In this document: piece after piece, positions 45,215 through 54,182 of the stretch
Layout of the letters: the number at the start of each line of letters is the position of its first letter
How positions within the stretch are numbered: the first letter of the stretch is position 1
NCBI GenBank assembly: GCA_003247575.1
Contig: QJZC01000019.1
Span: forward strand, 171,913-235,912
Reading direction: 5' to 3'
DNA length: 64,000 bases
Origin: Pseudomonadota bacterium
Lineage (GTDB): Bacteria > Myxococcota_A > UBA9160 > SZUA-336
The notes under the pieces: model-generated
What the model was told of the DNA's origin: nothing
What the model saw: the letters and a program-made list of their open reading frames with translations, nothing else
Databases searched by the model: none
Made by a program: the position numbers and the translations under genes

Positions 45215-47647
45215 CTACGAGCCCCGACGCTCGGGGGTGGCTGCAGCTCTCTCCTCGGGGCCCAGGAACAACGCCTCACAGAGCTGCCGCAACCCTTCGA
45301 TGCTGTTCACGTCGCTGGCAAGAAGCGGAATGCGGCGAAATGCCTCAGGAGGGAGCGGAAGACCCTTCTCGAGCTGTTCGCTCATCGAGAGGTCACGCCG
45401 CGTGCGCTGCGCGTGGCGATCCAAAGTCTCGAGCAGCGCCGCGACACTCGCAGGCTCGAGCCTCTCGGTCAGCCAGTCGCGCGCGATGCCCCACGCCGGA
45501 TCCGCCGCTGCGGGCGCCGTCGTGAATTCACTACGGGAGTCCGACACACTAGGAGCAACTCGAGGCCAGCACTGCACCCGATTGAGGATCAATCCGACCA
45601 GATGCACACGCTCCTCACGTAGCCGCTCCCAGAACGAGAGAGTCCGACGCACCTGCTCGGGGTCCGGCGCCGCGACCAGAACGAAACCACACTCTGGCGA
45701 ACGCAACAGCTTGCCGACCTCGCGTGCGCGGCGTTCGAAGCCGTCCAGCAAGCTCTCGAACGCGAGCAGGAACTGCGACAGATCCGAGAAGAAACCCAGT
45801 CCCGTGATCCTCTCGAGAGCCTTGAGCGCCATCGTCGAACCAAAGTTGAACCAACGCAGGCTCGTGCGCCCGATCGCCGCGGCTGGATGCAGCAGGAGCT
45901 TCAGGAAGCCGCCGTCCAAGAATCCGACGAGCCGGCGAGGCGCCTCCAGAAACTGGAGCGCGTGCGTGGCAGGTGGAGTATCGAGGACGATCAGATCGTA
46001 CTCCTTGGCATCGTAGAGTTGATGCAGCTTCTCCATCGCAGAGTATTCGCGCGTTCCAGAGAGCGCATCCGTCAGACTCTTGTAGATCGGGTTGTCGAGG
46101 ATTCGCTGACGCGCTTCCGCATCGGGCGCGACGCGCGCGACCAGCTCATCGAAGGTTCGCTGCGTATCGAGCATCATCGCAAACAACTCTGCGGGTATCG
46201 TTCGTTGCACCGCACCTGCGTGTGCGAACGCTCCTCCCGCCCGCTGTGCGCCCCAAGCCTGCGGTGTCCCCAGACGAGAGGACTTCCCAGTCACCGCAGT
46301 CACGGTATCCGGGCTGATGCGCGAAGGGGTGTGGTCCAGCTCTGCGAGCCCGAGGGCATTCGCGAGGCGCCGCGCAGGATCGATCGTGAGCACCAAGGTC
46401 CGCTTTCCACGCGCCGCGGCTTCGAGCGCGATGGCCGCTGCGAGCGTGGTCTTGCCTACGCCGCCGGTGCCGACCGTGACGATGACCGAGCGATCGAACC
46501 AGTCACCGCTCCGTCGCTCCGCACGCGGTCTCACACTCGCGTCGTCGGCTCCCTGCTCGCCCGATACCCCGGCCATGGACCCGGCAGACCCGCGAGCAGC
46601 CAGCGCAGCCGACGCACCTATGTCGCACTCAGCCTGCATCGGCTCTGCGCCGGCAATCTCGAGCGACCGGCTCAACCGCTCGACCCCAGACCTTCCTTCG
46701 ATCGGGTCGAGCAGGTAGGGCACGACCGCACACGGCTCCCCGAGCGCGGACTCGAGCTGGTGTCGCCAGTATTCCTGCTGCGCCAGCCGCCGCTCCCGAA
46801 AGCGGAGCACGCTGAGAAGCAACTCCGGCCGTGCAAGCGCGGGGATCTCCTCGCGCACCGCATTCGGCCCGAGCTCCTCGAGTTGACGACGAACGCGAAC
46901 GGGGTCCACGCGCATGAGCGGCTCGCAGCGATTCAGGAACACCACCCCACGCGCGATCCCGAGATCGTCGAGAGACCTCGAGAGATCGAGGGTCTCGCGT
47001 ACCGGCAGCTCCTCAGGCAACGCAACCAGCGCGCAGCGCGTACGCTCTGCGTCGAGGAGCATCTCCTGAATCGCGAGCGTCTGTCGGTGCAACGGGCCCA
47101 CCCCGACCGTCTGCAGCACGACCCGCGGAATCGATAGAAAGGAGAGGCCGTGGCCTGTCGCCGGTGCGTCCACGACGATCACATCGAAGCTCGGAACTCC
47201 CGCGTCCTGCTGCTGCTCCAGATGCCAGATCTTTCCGAGCGACACCAGGTCGCGCCATCCGGGAGCGGCGTCCATGAACTTATGAAAGCCCTCGTGCCGG
47301 AGCAGCCTGCGCGCAACCCCGCCCGCGTGCAGCTGCAGCTCGAGATACTCCGCCAAGGCCGCTTCTGGCTCGATCGAGAGCATCCAGAGCCGTGGCTCGA
47401 TGCGAAGGGGTTGCTGCTTCGCTGCCTGCGCTTCCGACCGCTCGAACAGCGCGGGAAGCGCACCATCCCCCGCGACGCTCGCAACGAGCGCCTTGTGCCC
47501 CGAACGCGCAACGCGCACAGCAAGCGCGGCGGCCAGCGAGGTCTTGCCGGTCCCGCCCTTGCCGGTCACGATCCAAACACGATGCGCGAGGATTCGGTCT
47601 ACCAAGGGATCGCGCGAGTTCGACTGAGTCTCCGTCACGGGGTGCAC
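45215..47647 (-). CDS. Tandem-fused Get3/ArsA-type ATPase pair
   Basis: An 810-residue protein with two ArsA/Get3-like P-loop halves. Half one (about 20-335) has deviant Walker A GKGGTGKTS (29-37) and switch-like DAPATGHGLSFLSIP. Half two (about 385-790) has GTGGVGKTT (393-401), where the signature Lys is Thr, and DTPPATHALQFLEAPRRL. A Gly/Ala/Ser-rich linker joins them. Actinobacteria carry similar proteins as two adjacent genes (mycobacterial BagA/BagB, Rv3679-Rv3680), so this looks like a fused version making an intramolecular heterodimer. Membrane-protein targeting or stress roles are known for the family; arsenite transport is unlikely without arsB. The GTG at 47647 is the best start seen. 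It lies 165 bp upstream of the WS/DGAT pair on the same strand. Confidence 0.87.
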   Translation of the reverse strand: MHPVTETQSNSRDPLVDRILAHRVWIVTGKGGTGKTSLAAALAVRVARSGHKALVASVAGDGALPALFERSEAQAAKQQPLRIEPRLWMLSIEPEAALAEYLELQLHAGGVARRLLRHEGFHKFMDAAPGWRDLVSLGKIWHLEQQQDAGVPSFDVIVVDAPATGHGLSFLSIPRVVLQTVGVGPLHRQTLAIQEMLLDAERTRCALVALPEELPVRETLDLSRSLDDLGIARGVVFLNRCEPLMRVDPVRVRRQLEELGPNAVREEIPALARPELLLSVLRFRERRLAQQEYWRHQLESALGEPCAVVPYLLDPIEGRSGVERLSRSLEIAGAEPMQAECDIGASAALAARGSAGSMAGVSGEQGADDASVRPRAERRSGDWFDRSVIVTVGTGGVGKTTLAAAIALEAAARGKRTLVLTIDPARRLANALGLAELDHTPSRISPDTVTAVTGKSSRLGTPQAWGAQRAGGAFAHAGAVQRTIPAELFAMMLDTQRTFDELVARVAPDAEARQRILDNPIYKSLTDALSGTREYSAMEKLHQLYDAKEYDLIVLDTPPATHALQFLEAPRRLVGFLDGGFLKLLLHPAAAIGRTSLRWFNFGSTMALKALERITGLGFFSDLSQFLLAFESLLDGFERRAREVGKLLRSPECGFVLVAAPDPEQVRRTLSFWERLREERVHLVGLILNRVQCWPRVAPSVSDSRSEFTTAPAAADPAWGIARDWLTERLEPASVAALLETLDRHAQRTRRDLSMSEQLEKGLPLPPEAFRRIPLLASDVNSIEGLRQLCEALFLGPEERAAATPERRGS

Positions 47648-47707
47648 AGACTACTCGAAGATGCGAGCGCACGGCCAACTTCACCTGCGCTCCCGGGCCG
47701 AGAGAGC

Positions 47708-48475
47708 TCAGCTCGCAGAGGATCCAGACCGACCTGCGAGGGAGACCCACGTCGCTCGCGCAACCCCGATCAGACGTCCATCGCCGCCCCAAACGGCGGT
47801 CCCACCCACGCCGCGCCGTCCCGAAAAACCTTCCGACCAGGCGCCGACCCGCGCGATCTCCCCCGCCCGCAAGCACCCGGAAACTCGGGCCACCAGGGTA
47901 CCCAGCACCATGGGCTCGAATGCCTGCGCCTCTGTGGGCTCGAGCAGCGCGAAAGAGCTGGCACAATCCAGTGCCGCCCAGATGAACTCGGGGCGTACCG
48001 CACCCGCGTCATCGACCAGACTGGCCGCCACCGTCCATTCGGCGCCGACCCATCCCTCGGCCAACCGCTCCGGCCAGATCGCGAGTCCATCCGGTGTCGG
48101 TCGCTCCGGGCCGCAAACGAAGCAGCGCGGAAACGGATGCGTCTCGAAGGCGCGGCAGCGGCGGGAACCGCTGCCGATCCCCACGAAAGAGGGGGCTGCC
48201 GGAGGATCGTCGAGGAATCCGGTGGGTCGTGCGACCGCAAGCGGCTTCTCCCCAGGCGCATCACCGGGGTCACGCAGCTCGAGCCCATCGCCCGCGCGAA
48301 GGATTTCGAGCTCCCGTTCGAGAGGAACGGGAGCCAGCAAGCGCACACTGACCGCCGGAGATGCCTGGGCGAGCTCAGCGGCGAGCAACCCAGAGACGTA
48401 ACCGCCGTTCGCAGTGTCGGGAGGTCCGCAGTAACGGGCCCCGACCCGTAGCGCGCGCGCCAGAGTGCGCGTCAT
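47708..48475 (-). CDS. Hotdog-fold (thioesterase-like) protein
   Basis: A 255-residue protein with the CFVCGPxRxxxDGL motif (FPRCFVCGPERPTPDGLAIW) typical of a hotdog/acyl-CoA thioesterase-like group. It begins with a GGYVSGLLAAELAQ helix seen in PaaI/FcoT-like hotdog domains, and a second domain-like repeat covers the C-terminal half (VRPEFIWAALDCASSFALL). It probably binds or hydrolyses an acyl thioester. ATG 48475 (TGGAGCG upstream) is preferred to ATG 48490. It lies 60 bp upstream of the Get3-like gene and may be co-transcribed with it and the WS/DGAT genes. Confidence 0.7.
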   Translation of the reverse strand: MTRTLARALRVGARYCGPPDTANGGYVSGLLAAELAQASPAVSVRLLAPVPLERELEILRAGDGLELRDPGDAPGEKPLAVARPTGFLDDPPAAPSFVGIGSGSRRCRAFETHPFPRCFVCGPERPTPDGLAIWPERLAEGWVGAEWTVAASLVDDAGAVRPEFIWAALDCASSFALLEPTEAQAFEPMVLGTLVARVSGCLRAGEIARVGAWSEGFSGRRGVGGTAVWGGDGRLIGVARATWVSLAGRSGSSAS

Positions 48476-48550
48476 TGGGCAGCGCTCCATTCGGAATGAC
48501 CAGGAACCGAATGAGAACGAGCGGAGGTCAGCATGCTGAATCAGCAGACC

Positions 48551-51043
48551 TCAGAACTGGCGCCGAAGCTCGATTCCGTAAGTGCGAGGTGGCCCCACAT
48601 AGCTCTGAGCATTTCCGAACGTGTTCGAGAAGTCTACCCCGGAGACGAGGTACTCTCGATCCAAGAGGTTTCGCCCGAACAGCGAGATCTCCGTCGCTCC
48701 ATCCGCGAGATTCAGCGAGAGCCGAGCATCGAGCAGCCCGCGCTTGCCCGCTTCGAGCGCGTCGGCGTTGGCCGAGTCGAGAAACTGGCGACTTCGGGTC
48801 GTCCAGTCGATCCGAGCAACCAGCAAGCCGAGCTGGGCGAGATCCATACTGTACTCGACGGACGTACTCGTCTGATAGGCGCTCGCGAACGGAAGGTGGC
48901 GGTCCTTGGCCTGCGTATCGCTCGGATCGTCGAAGTCGGTGAAGCGGTCCTTGATCACACCGAGGGCTGTGCGGACCTGTAGGTTGGGGAGCAACGAGAT
49001 TGCGAGCTCCAGCTCTCCACCGGTGATGATCGCCTCGCCCGCGTTCAACAACTGAACCTGCACGCTGTTGACGCGCGGATCCGCCGGGAGCACGACCAGC
49101 TGGATGTCCTCGTAGATGGTGTAGAAGGCGGCCGCATTCAGTGCGATGCGCTGATCCGCGAACAGGGCCTTGATTCCCACTTCGTAGGTGGTGAGCTTCT
49201 CGGAATCGAACTCGACGGGAAAGTCGGCTTCGCTCGCACCCAGCGGTGGAAACGTACGACCATTGAGGCCCCCGCTCTTGAAGCCGGTGCTGTAGTTGGC
49301 GTACCCGCGGATCCCCGGCGCAAACTCGTAGCTGAGCGATGCTGAGGGCGTGAAGTCGCTGAACCGATTCGAGCGCTCGAACGAGAACGCCGTATCGCCC
49401 GTTTGCAACGCCGGAGCGGTTGCATCGAGGCCACGACCAGGCGAGAACGCGACCCCTTCCCGAAACAGCCGCCGACGGTCGTGGGTGAGCCGCAGGCCAA
49501 CGCTCGCACTCAGCTGGTCTGTGATCTCGTAGGAGACTTGCCCAAAGGCCGCGTAGCTCAAGTTGTCGACCCGATTCAGTGACCGAACCTGCGCTCCACG
49601 AATCGCGTCGGCCAGCAAGGTGCGCAGCTCGGGAGTGGTGGGCGACGCTGCGGGCGCCCCAGGGAAGCGAACCATCGCCTGGATGTCGTCGGCGGTCACG
49701 TTGCTGAGCACCCCCTCGAAGACGCGATCGGTACTCTCCTCTCGGAAGCCGTAGAGGCCGAGTAGCAGGCTCATACGCTCGTCCAGCAGCTTCGCGGAGA
49801 GCTGAAACTCCTGCGAGATCTGGGTCTGTTCGAAGCTGGGGAGATCGAGCGTCGGCCGGATCAACTCGATCCGCGTCCCATCGAAGTCGTTGAAGTTCTC
49901 GTTGTCGAGCGAACGCACGCTCGAGATCGAACGCAGCTGGACTTCGGGGCTGAGCGACCAAGTGAGCTGCGCACTTCCGCCGAAGGCAGTCAGGTCATCC
50001 CTGAGAAAGCTGGCATCCGACTCCACGCGCCGTGGATTGTCACTCGCGTCGACGTCGGCACACGCCTGCGTGAATCCTACCGCGGAGTTCAAGAATCTGA
50101 GATCCTCGTTGGCCCCCGAATTGATCACCTTGCACTTGCCCTGACTCAGGACCTGGTTCTCACGACTGTAGTCACCGCTCAGCAGAATCTCGAAGCTCTC
50201 TGTCGGCAGGAAGAGCAGCTGCGCCCTACCGGCGAGCAACTTCTCATCGTTGGGGTCGGTCCCCCCGAGGCGCTCCTTCTCGAAGCCGTCGCGTGTCGAC
50301 GTCGCGAAGCTGAGCCGCAGGGCTGCCCGCTCCTCGATCAGAGGCACGTTCAGAACCCCACGTGTCTCGAACAGGTCGAAGTTGCCGACTCGCAGCTCCG
50401 CGGACCCACCGAGCTCGAACTGCGGACGCTTGGTCACCACGCTGACCGCACCCCCGATCGTACTCTTTCCGAACACGGTTCCCTGAGGTCCACGAACCAC
50501 TTCGATGCGCTCCACATCGGAGGTGTTCAAGAGCCCTCCCTGGGAGCGGGCCAAGAATACGCCGTCCACATACAGCCCGACACCGGGATCGAGCGTTCCA
50601 ATCGTGTCGCTCTGGCCCACGCCACGGATGTGCGCTCGCGCCGAGCTGGCGAAGCCCACCGTGCGGTCATACTCGAGGTTGGGCACCGCAGTGGTGACGT
50701 CCTGGACTCTGCGCACACCGAGCTGCTTCAGACTCTCGGCCGAGAGAGCGGTCACCGACACCGGAACGTCCTGAATCGTTTCCGGCCGCTTGCGACTCGT
50801 GATCACGATGTTCTCGATCATCTCGTCGAATGCGGTCGTACGTACGGCATTCGCTGGAGGGGACGCTTCCTCCACACGCGATTCCTCCACGCGCGTCTCG
50901 GATGAAGTGACGTTCTCATCGACCTGCTGCGCGCGAGCCCCTCCAACCGCAGCCAACATCACGACGACGCAGCCCACGGACGACCGAAGCATCTTGGAAG
51001 CGGGCAGCGACAGCGACAACGCGAGGCGAGACCAACAGGCCAT
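48551..51043 (-). CDS. TonB-dependent outer-membrane receptor
   Basis: An 830-residue receptor. AAGGAG precedes ATG 51043; the signal peptide ends at GGARAQQ. A plug domain follows (IENIVITSRKRPETIQDVPVSVTALSAE, then IRGVG, VDGVFLARSQGG and VERIEVVRGPQGTVFGKSTIGGAV), then a 22-strand barrel ending in RTYGIELRRQF with a terminal aromatic. An insert near residues 300-330 has a Cys pair (GKCKVIN, QACADV). This is the large subgroup common in organisms degrading complex organics or terpenoids/sterols rather than a siderophore-specific receptor; the ligand cannot be assigned. The neighbouring crotonase and CoA-transferase fit uptake of a compound broken down as CoA esters. Confidence 0.93.
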   Translation of the reverse strand: MACWSRLALSLSLPASKMLRSSVGCVVVMLAAVGGARAQQVDENVTSSETRVEESRVEEASPPANAVRTTAFDEMIENIVITSRKRPETIQDVPVSVTALSAESLKQLGVRRVQDVTTAVPNLEYDRTVGFASSARAHIRGVGQSDTIGTLDPGVGLYVDGVFLARSQGGLLNTSDVERIEVVRGPQGTVFGKSTIGGAVSVVTKRPQFELGGSAELRVGNFDLFETRGVLNVPLIEERAALRLSFATSTRDGFEKERLGGTDPNDEKLLAGRAQLLFLPTESFEILLSGDYSRENQVLSQGKCKVINSGANEDLRFLNSAVGFTQACADVDASDNPRRVESDASFLRDDLTAFGGSAQLTWSLSPEVQLRSISSVRSLDNENFNDFDGTRIELIRPTLDLPSFEQTQISQEFQLSAKLLDERMSLLLGLYGFREESTDRVFEGVLSNVTADDIQAMVRFPGAPAASPTTPELRTLLADAIRGAQVRSLNRVDNLSYAAFGQVSYEITDQLSASVGLRLTHDRRRLFREGVAFSPGRGLDATAPALQTGDTAFSFERSNRFSDFTPSASLSYEFAPGIRGYANYSTGFKSGGLNGRTFPPLGASEADFPVEFDSEKLTTYEVGIKALFADQRIALNAAAFYTIYEDIQLVVLPADPRVNSVQVQLLNAGEAIITGGELELAISLLPNLQVRTALGVIKDRFTDFDDPSDTQAKDRHLPFASAYQTSTSVEYSMDLAQLGLLVARIDWTTRSRQFLDSANADALEAGKRGLLDARLSLNLADGATEISLFGRNLLDREYLVSGVDFSNTFGNAQSYVGPPRTYGIELRRQF

Positions 51044-51211
51044 CAGGGCTCTCCTTCAGGGTCGTGACAGGCTCGAGGACAGAGCGGATTCTTACGCCTA
51101 CGCGTGCATCCAGCAACTCGGCGAGATCGCACCCAATGTTGGGTGAGTCACTCGACTCCCACGTTAGAGGGAAAAAGCACTCACATTGGTCACTATCCAG
51201 ACAGGTCGACC

Positions 51212-52000
51212 CTACTCACCGCGAAACGTCGGGGATCGCTTTTCGATCAGCGCTCGAATTCCCTCGCGGGAGTCCCGCGTCTCCAAGGTACGCGACTGGA
51301 GGTGCGCTTCGAAGCGCGCCGCAGACACCGGATCCCACGCGGAGTGCCGGTAAAGCGCCTCCTTGGTGAGCTGCACCGCGATCGGCGCATTGGACGCGAT
51401 CTCCTCCGCGAGGGCCAGCGACTCGTCGAGCACCTGCTCGGGCGCCACCGCGCGGTTCACGATCCCGAGCGCCGCCGCTTCCGTCCCCGTGACGATCCGC
51501 CCTGTGAGCAGCAGCTCCAGCGCGCGCGGCATCCCGACTAGGCGAGGCAGGAGGTAGGTGGTCGCCATGCCGGGCGCGAGGCCGAGCCGGACGAAATTCG
51601 CACCATACTTGGCTTCGCAGCTTGCGACGCGTAGATCGCAGACCAACGCCAGGCCGAGCCCACCCCCGATCGCGTGGCCATTCATCGCGGCGATCGTCGG
51701 CACCTCGAGCTCCAGCACCTCCAAGAACGGAGCGTACATCGAGAACGACCGCTCGTGAGGTAGCCTCTCCTTCCCCCCTCGCTGAACCTGGGAGTTGAAG
51801 TCGGCCCCGGCACAGAAGCTCCTGCCCGTGCCGGTGATCACCACACAGCGCACCTCTGCGTCGGCTCTCAGCTCGCGAACACAAGCTTGTAGCCCTTCGA
51901 GAACCTCGTCTGTCATGCTATTGCGGTTCTCAGGACGATTGAGGGTCACGACGGCCAGGAGACCGCGGCGCTCCAGCAGGACGGCAGGTTCGAGAGTCAT
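51212..52000 (-). CDS. Enoyl-CoA hydratase/isomerase family (crotonase) protein
   Basis: A 262-residue crotonase. The oxyanion-hole segments GRSFCAGADF and NGHAIGGGLGLALVCDLR are clear, and the C-terminal helices are standard. Of the two Glu residues used by hydratases, the first site (normally PE before the GLxPG loop) reads NF here (GANFVRLGLAPGMATTYLLP); the second, in MPRALELLLTG, is kept. It may thus be an isomerase or other crotonase rather than a classical hydratase. Divergent from the CoA-transferase gene, 81 bp apart. Confidence 0.9.
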   Translation of the reverse strand: MTLEPAVLLERRGLLAVVTLNRPENRNSMTDEVLEGLQACVRELRADAEVRCVVITGTGRSFCAGADFNSQVQRGGKERLPHERSFSMYAPFLEVLELEVPTIAAMNGHAIGGGLGLALVCDLRVASCEAKYGANFVRLGLAPGMATTYLLPRLVGMPRALELLLTGRIVTGTEAAALGIVNRAVAPEQVLDESLALAEEIASNAPIAVQLTKEALYRHSAWDPVSAARFEAHLQSRTLETRDSREGIRALIEKRSPTFRGE

Positions 52001-52081
52001 GCCGCTCAGTCTCGCACGCAGCGCGCAAAATCGCCTGCTGCGAACCTAGCCAGGATTCCCGCAACCTCGAAGGAGCTCGGC

Positions 52082-53311
52082 ATGTCCCTACCGCTCGAAG
52101 ATCTGCGCGTGATCGACCTCACGGTCGCCCGAGCGGGGCCGACCTGCGTGCGCCAACTGGCTGACTGGGGCGCACAGGTGATCCGGATCGATCCGCCTCT
52201 GCCGCGCCCGACGGTGCGAGCTCCGACGACGGACTCTCCGCAAGGCGGAAGGAACGCGCCGTCCGGTGGCCGGGTAGGAGAAGCCTTCCTGGGCTCGGAC
52301 TACCAGAATCTGCATCGCAACAAGCGGAGCCTGTGCCTGGATCTGAAGAGCGAGGCCGGCCACGAGATCCTGATGCAGCTGGTCGACCGTGCAGACATCC
52401 TGGTGGAGAACATGCGCCCGTCGGTCAAGGAGCGCTTGCGCTTCGACTTCCCAACCGTCCACACGCGCAATCCGCGGCTCATCTACGGATCGATCTCGGG
52501 CTTCGGGCAGGATGGTCCGTATCGCGATCGCGGCGGAGTCGACCAGATCGCGCAAGGCATGGGCGGCCTGATGAGCGTCACCGGCCTGGCTGGAACCGAG
52601 CCGACCCGCGTCGGCATCCCAATCTCCGACCTCTCCGCGGGTCTCTATCTGAGCGTCGGAATCCTGGCCGCCCTCCATGAGCGTGAGCGCACCGGTCTCG
52701 GGCGCTGGGTCACCACGTCGTTGCTCGAATCGATGCTCGCGATGATGGATCTCCAGGCCGTGCGTTGGACCATGGACGAGACCGTGCCGATTCAAGAGGG
52801 GAACCATCATCCCACCTTGGTGCCGATGGGATGCTTCGCCTCCGCGGACGGCTACGTCAACATCGCGGGCCCCGCCGGGCGCCTACTGAGGCGCTTCTGC
52901 GAGGTGATCGGACTTCCCGAGCTCCCCGAGGATCCGCGCTTCGGCTCCACCGCGGCTCGCTCGCGCAATCGCGCGGAGCTGAACGCCATCGTGGCCGAGC
53001 GGCTTCGCACCCGCACGACTGCAGAATGGGTAGAGGACTTGAACCGTGCGGGCGTCCCGTGTGGTCCGGTCTATCGGATGGATGAGGTGTTCTCGGATCC
53101 TCAGGTGGAGCATCTCGGTATGGCTGCCGAGGTCGAGCATCCGATCCTCGGCCCCACACGGATCTTGCGAAACGCCGTACGCATCTCGGGCAGCGAGGAG
53201 ACCGTGCGCAGCCCGAGCCCGCACCCCGGGGAGCACAGTCACACCATCCTATCGGAGCTGGGATGCAGCCCGCAGGAGATCGAGAGCTTGCGGAAGAGGG
53301 GCGTCGTCTAG
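52082..53311 (+). CDS. CaiB/BaiF class III CoA-transferase
   Basis: A 409-residue family III CoA-transferase. It begins PLEDLRVIDLTVARAGPTCVRQLADWGAQVIRI, has the NKRSLCLDLKSEAG segment, DILVENMRPSVKERLRFDF, and the catalytic-Asp loop GVDQIAQGMGGLMSVTG. The C-terminal part (AGVPCGPVYRMDEVFSDPQVEHLGM) is standard. These enzymes move CoA between carboxylates and CoA esters, as in carnitine, oxalate, bile-acid or alpha-methylacyl metabolism; the substrate here is not known. AAGGAG precedes the ATG. The downstream DUF3332 gene is convergent and overlaps by 4 bp. Confidence 0.92.
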   Translation: MSLPLEDLRVIDLTVARAGPTCVRQLADWGAQVIRIDPPLPRPTVRAPTTDSPQGGRNAPSGGRVGEAFLGSDYQNLHRNKRSLCLDLKSEAGHEILMQLVDRADILVENMRPSVKERLRFDFPTVHTRNPRLIYGSISGFGQDGPYRDRGGVDQIAQGMGGLMSVTGLAGTEPTRVGIPISDLSAGLYLSVGILAALHERERTGLGRWVTTSLLESMLAMMDLQAVRWTMDETVPIQEGNHHPTLVPMGCFASADGYVNIAGPAGRLLRRFCEVIGLPELPEDPRFGSTAARSRNRAELNAIVAERLRTRTTAEWVEDLNRAGVPCGPVYRMDEVFSDPQVEHLGMAAEVEHPILGPTRILRNAVRISGSEETVRSPSPHPGEHSHTILSELGCSPQEIESLRKRGVV

Positions 53312-53829
53312 CGGTCGACGAGTGCGACCCGCCCTTCCTTGCTGCTTACGCGACCCAGCAAGACACCCGCGTCCGAGTAGACCGCGATTGCGGTGGGCTC
53401 GCGCTCGAGACGGAGCCGATGCTCTCGGCCGTCCTCACCGACGACGGAGAGATCTGCGTGACCGTCCGGATGCAGGTGCAAGCTGGCGACTTCTCCATTC
53501 GGCCCTTCGGAGCGGTGGATCACCTCGGCCGTAATTGGATTCTTGCCGCTCCAAAACTCGACAGAGTTCGCGAACACAGCGTCGACGAATGCCGCGGCGC
53601 CGTATACCGGGACGAAGTTCATCACCACGAAGGCGCCCCACTGGATCCACTTGTCGGGATCGACCCGCTTGTTGAAGGCGTAGACCTTGCGCACCAGTTC
53701 GAATCGCCCGAAACAGCCGACAGACGACAGCGAGAGGGCAACGATCAGCGCGCAACAAGCATGCTGCGCCCGTATGCCACGCGACACACCCAAAGCTTCC
53801 ATTCCCGGAGTCAGAACTCGACGACGCAT
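53308..53829 (-). CDS. DUF3332-family lipoprotein
   Basis: A 173-residue protein with a lipoprotein signal (ALIVALSLSSVGC), so it should be lipid-anchored in the envelope. The mature part matches the DUF3332 family: RFELVRKVYAFNKRVDPDKW, then FVVMNFVPVYGAAAFVDAVFANSVEFWSGKNP, a hydrophobic pair of helices found in all members. A beta-rich C-terminus follows (VASLHLHPDGHADLSVVGED). The function of the family is unknown. GGGAG precedes ATG 53829; ATG 53802 is also possible. Confidence 0.8.
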   Translation of the reverse strand: MRRRVLTPGMEALGVSRGIRAQHACCALIVALSLSSVGCFGRFELVRKVYAFNKRVDPDKWIQWGAFVVMNFVPVYGAAAFVDAVFANSVEFWSGKNPITAEVIHRSEGPNGEVASLHLHPDGHADLSVVGEDGREHRLRLEREPTAIAVYSDAGVLLGRVSSKEGRVALVDR

Positions 53830-54182
53830 CCCAGGCTCCCCCTACGTTGTCACCGGCCCCATCGGGTCCGAGGCGCGCTCGTCCGCCACGCGCCGCTACT
53901 TCGACTTGAGGATGGCACCGCTATGTCGATCCGCCCAATCCCCCCACATACGGGACCCCTTTCCGGAGACACGCGATCCCAGCAAGCGTCAGGACCGGCG
54001 CTGGCACTCGTGGCCGAGCGGTGTGCAGTACGCGCCTCCCACGGGCGCAGACCGTCCCCTCATGCAGCCCTGCGCCCTCCTCGGCGAGCTACGGCACTGA
54101 AGTCTGGAGGCGTCACCCACGAATCGGCAGCTCTCCTATAATCGAGCGCACCAGACGTTGGGACACCTAGGGGAGACAGTCC
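53830..54182. other. Intergenic region between divergent genes
   Basis: A 353-bp gap before the cyclase gene. It holds a perfect -10 box near its right end (54137-54142). No gene or repeat is recognised. Confidence 0.6.
54113..54142 (+). promoter_or_regulatory. Putative promoter for cyclase-mgtE
   Basis: A perfect TATAAT (54137-54142) lies about 40 bp before the GTG of the cyclase gene. The -35 position 18 bp upstream reads TCACCC (54113-54118), a poor match, so activation by a regulator or an alternative -35 is possible. The leader would be about 35 nt. Confidence 0.45.

Noticed and set aside
45215..47647. Arsenite efflux ATPase (arsA)
   Set aside because: No arsB, arsR or arsD is nearby and the halves resemble the BagA/BagB-type Get3-like proteins rather than ArsA.
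48528..49961. 477-codon minus-strand frame within the TonB receptor gene
   Set aside because: It is a shifted frame of the receptor with Arg-rich, featureless translation.
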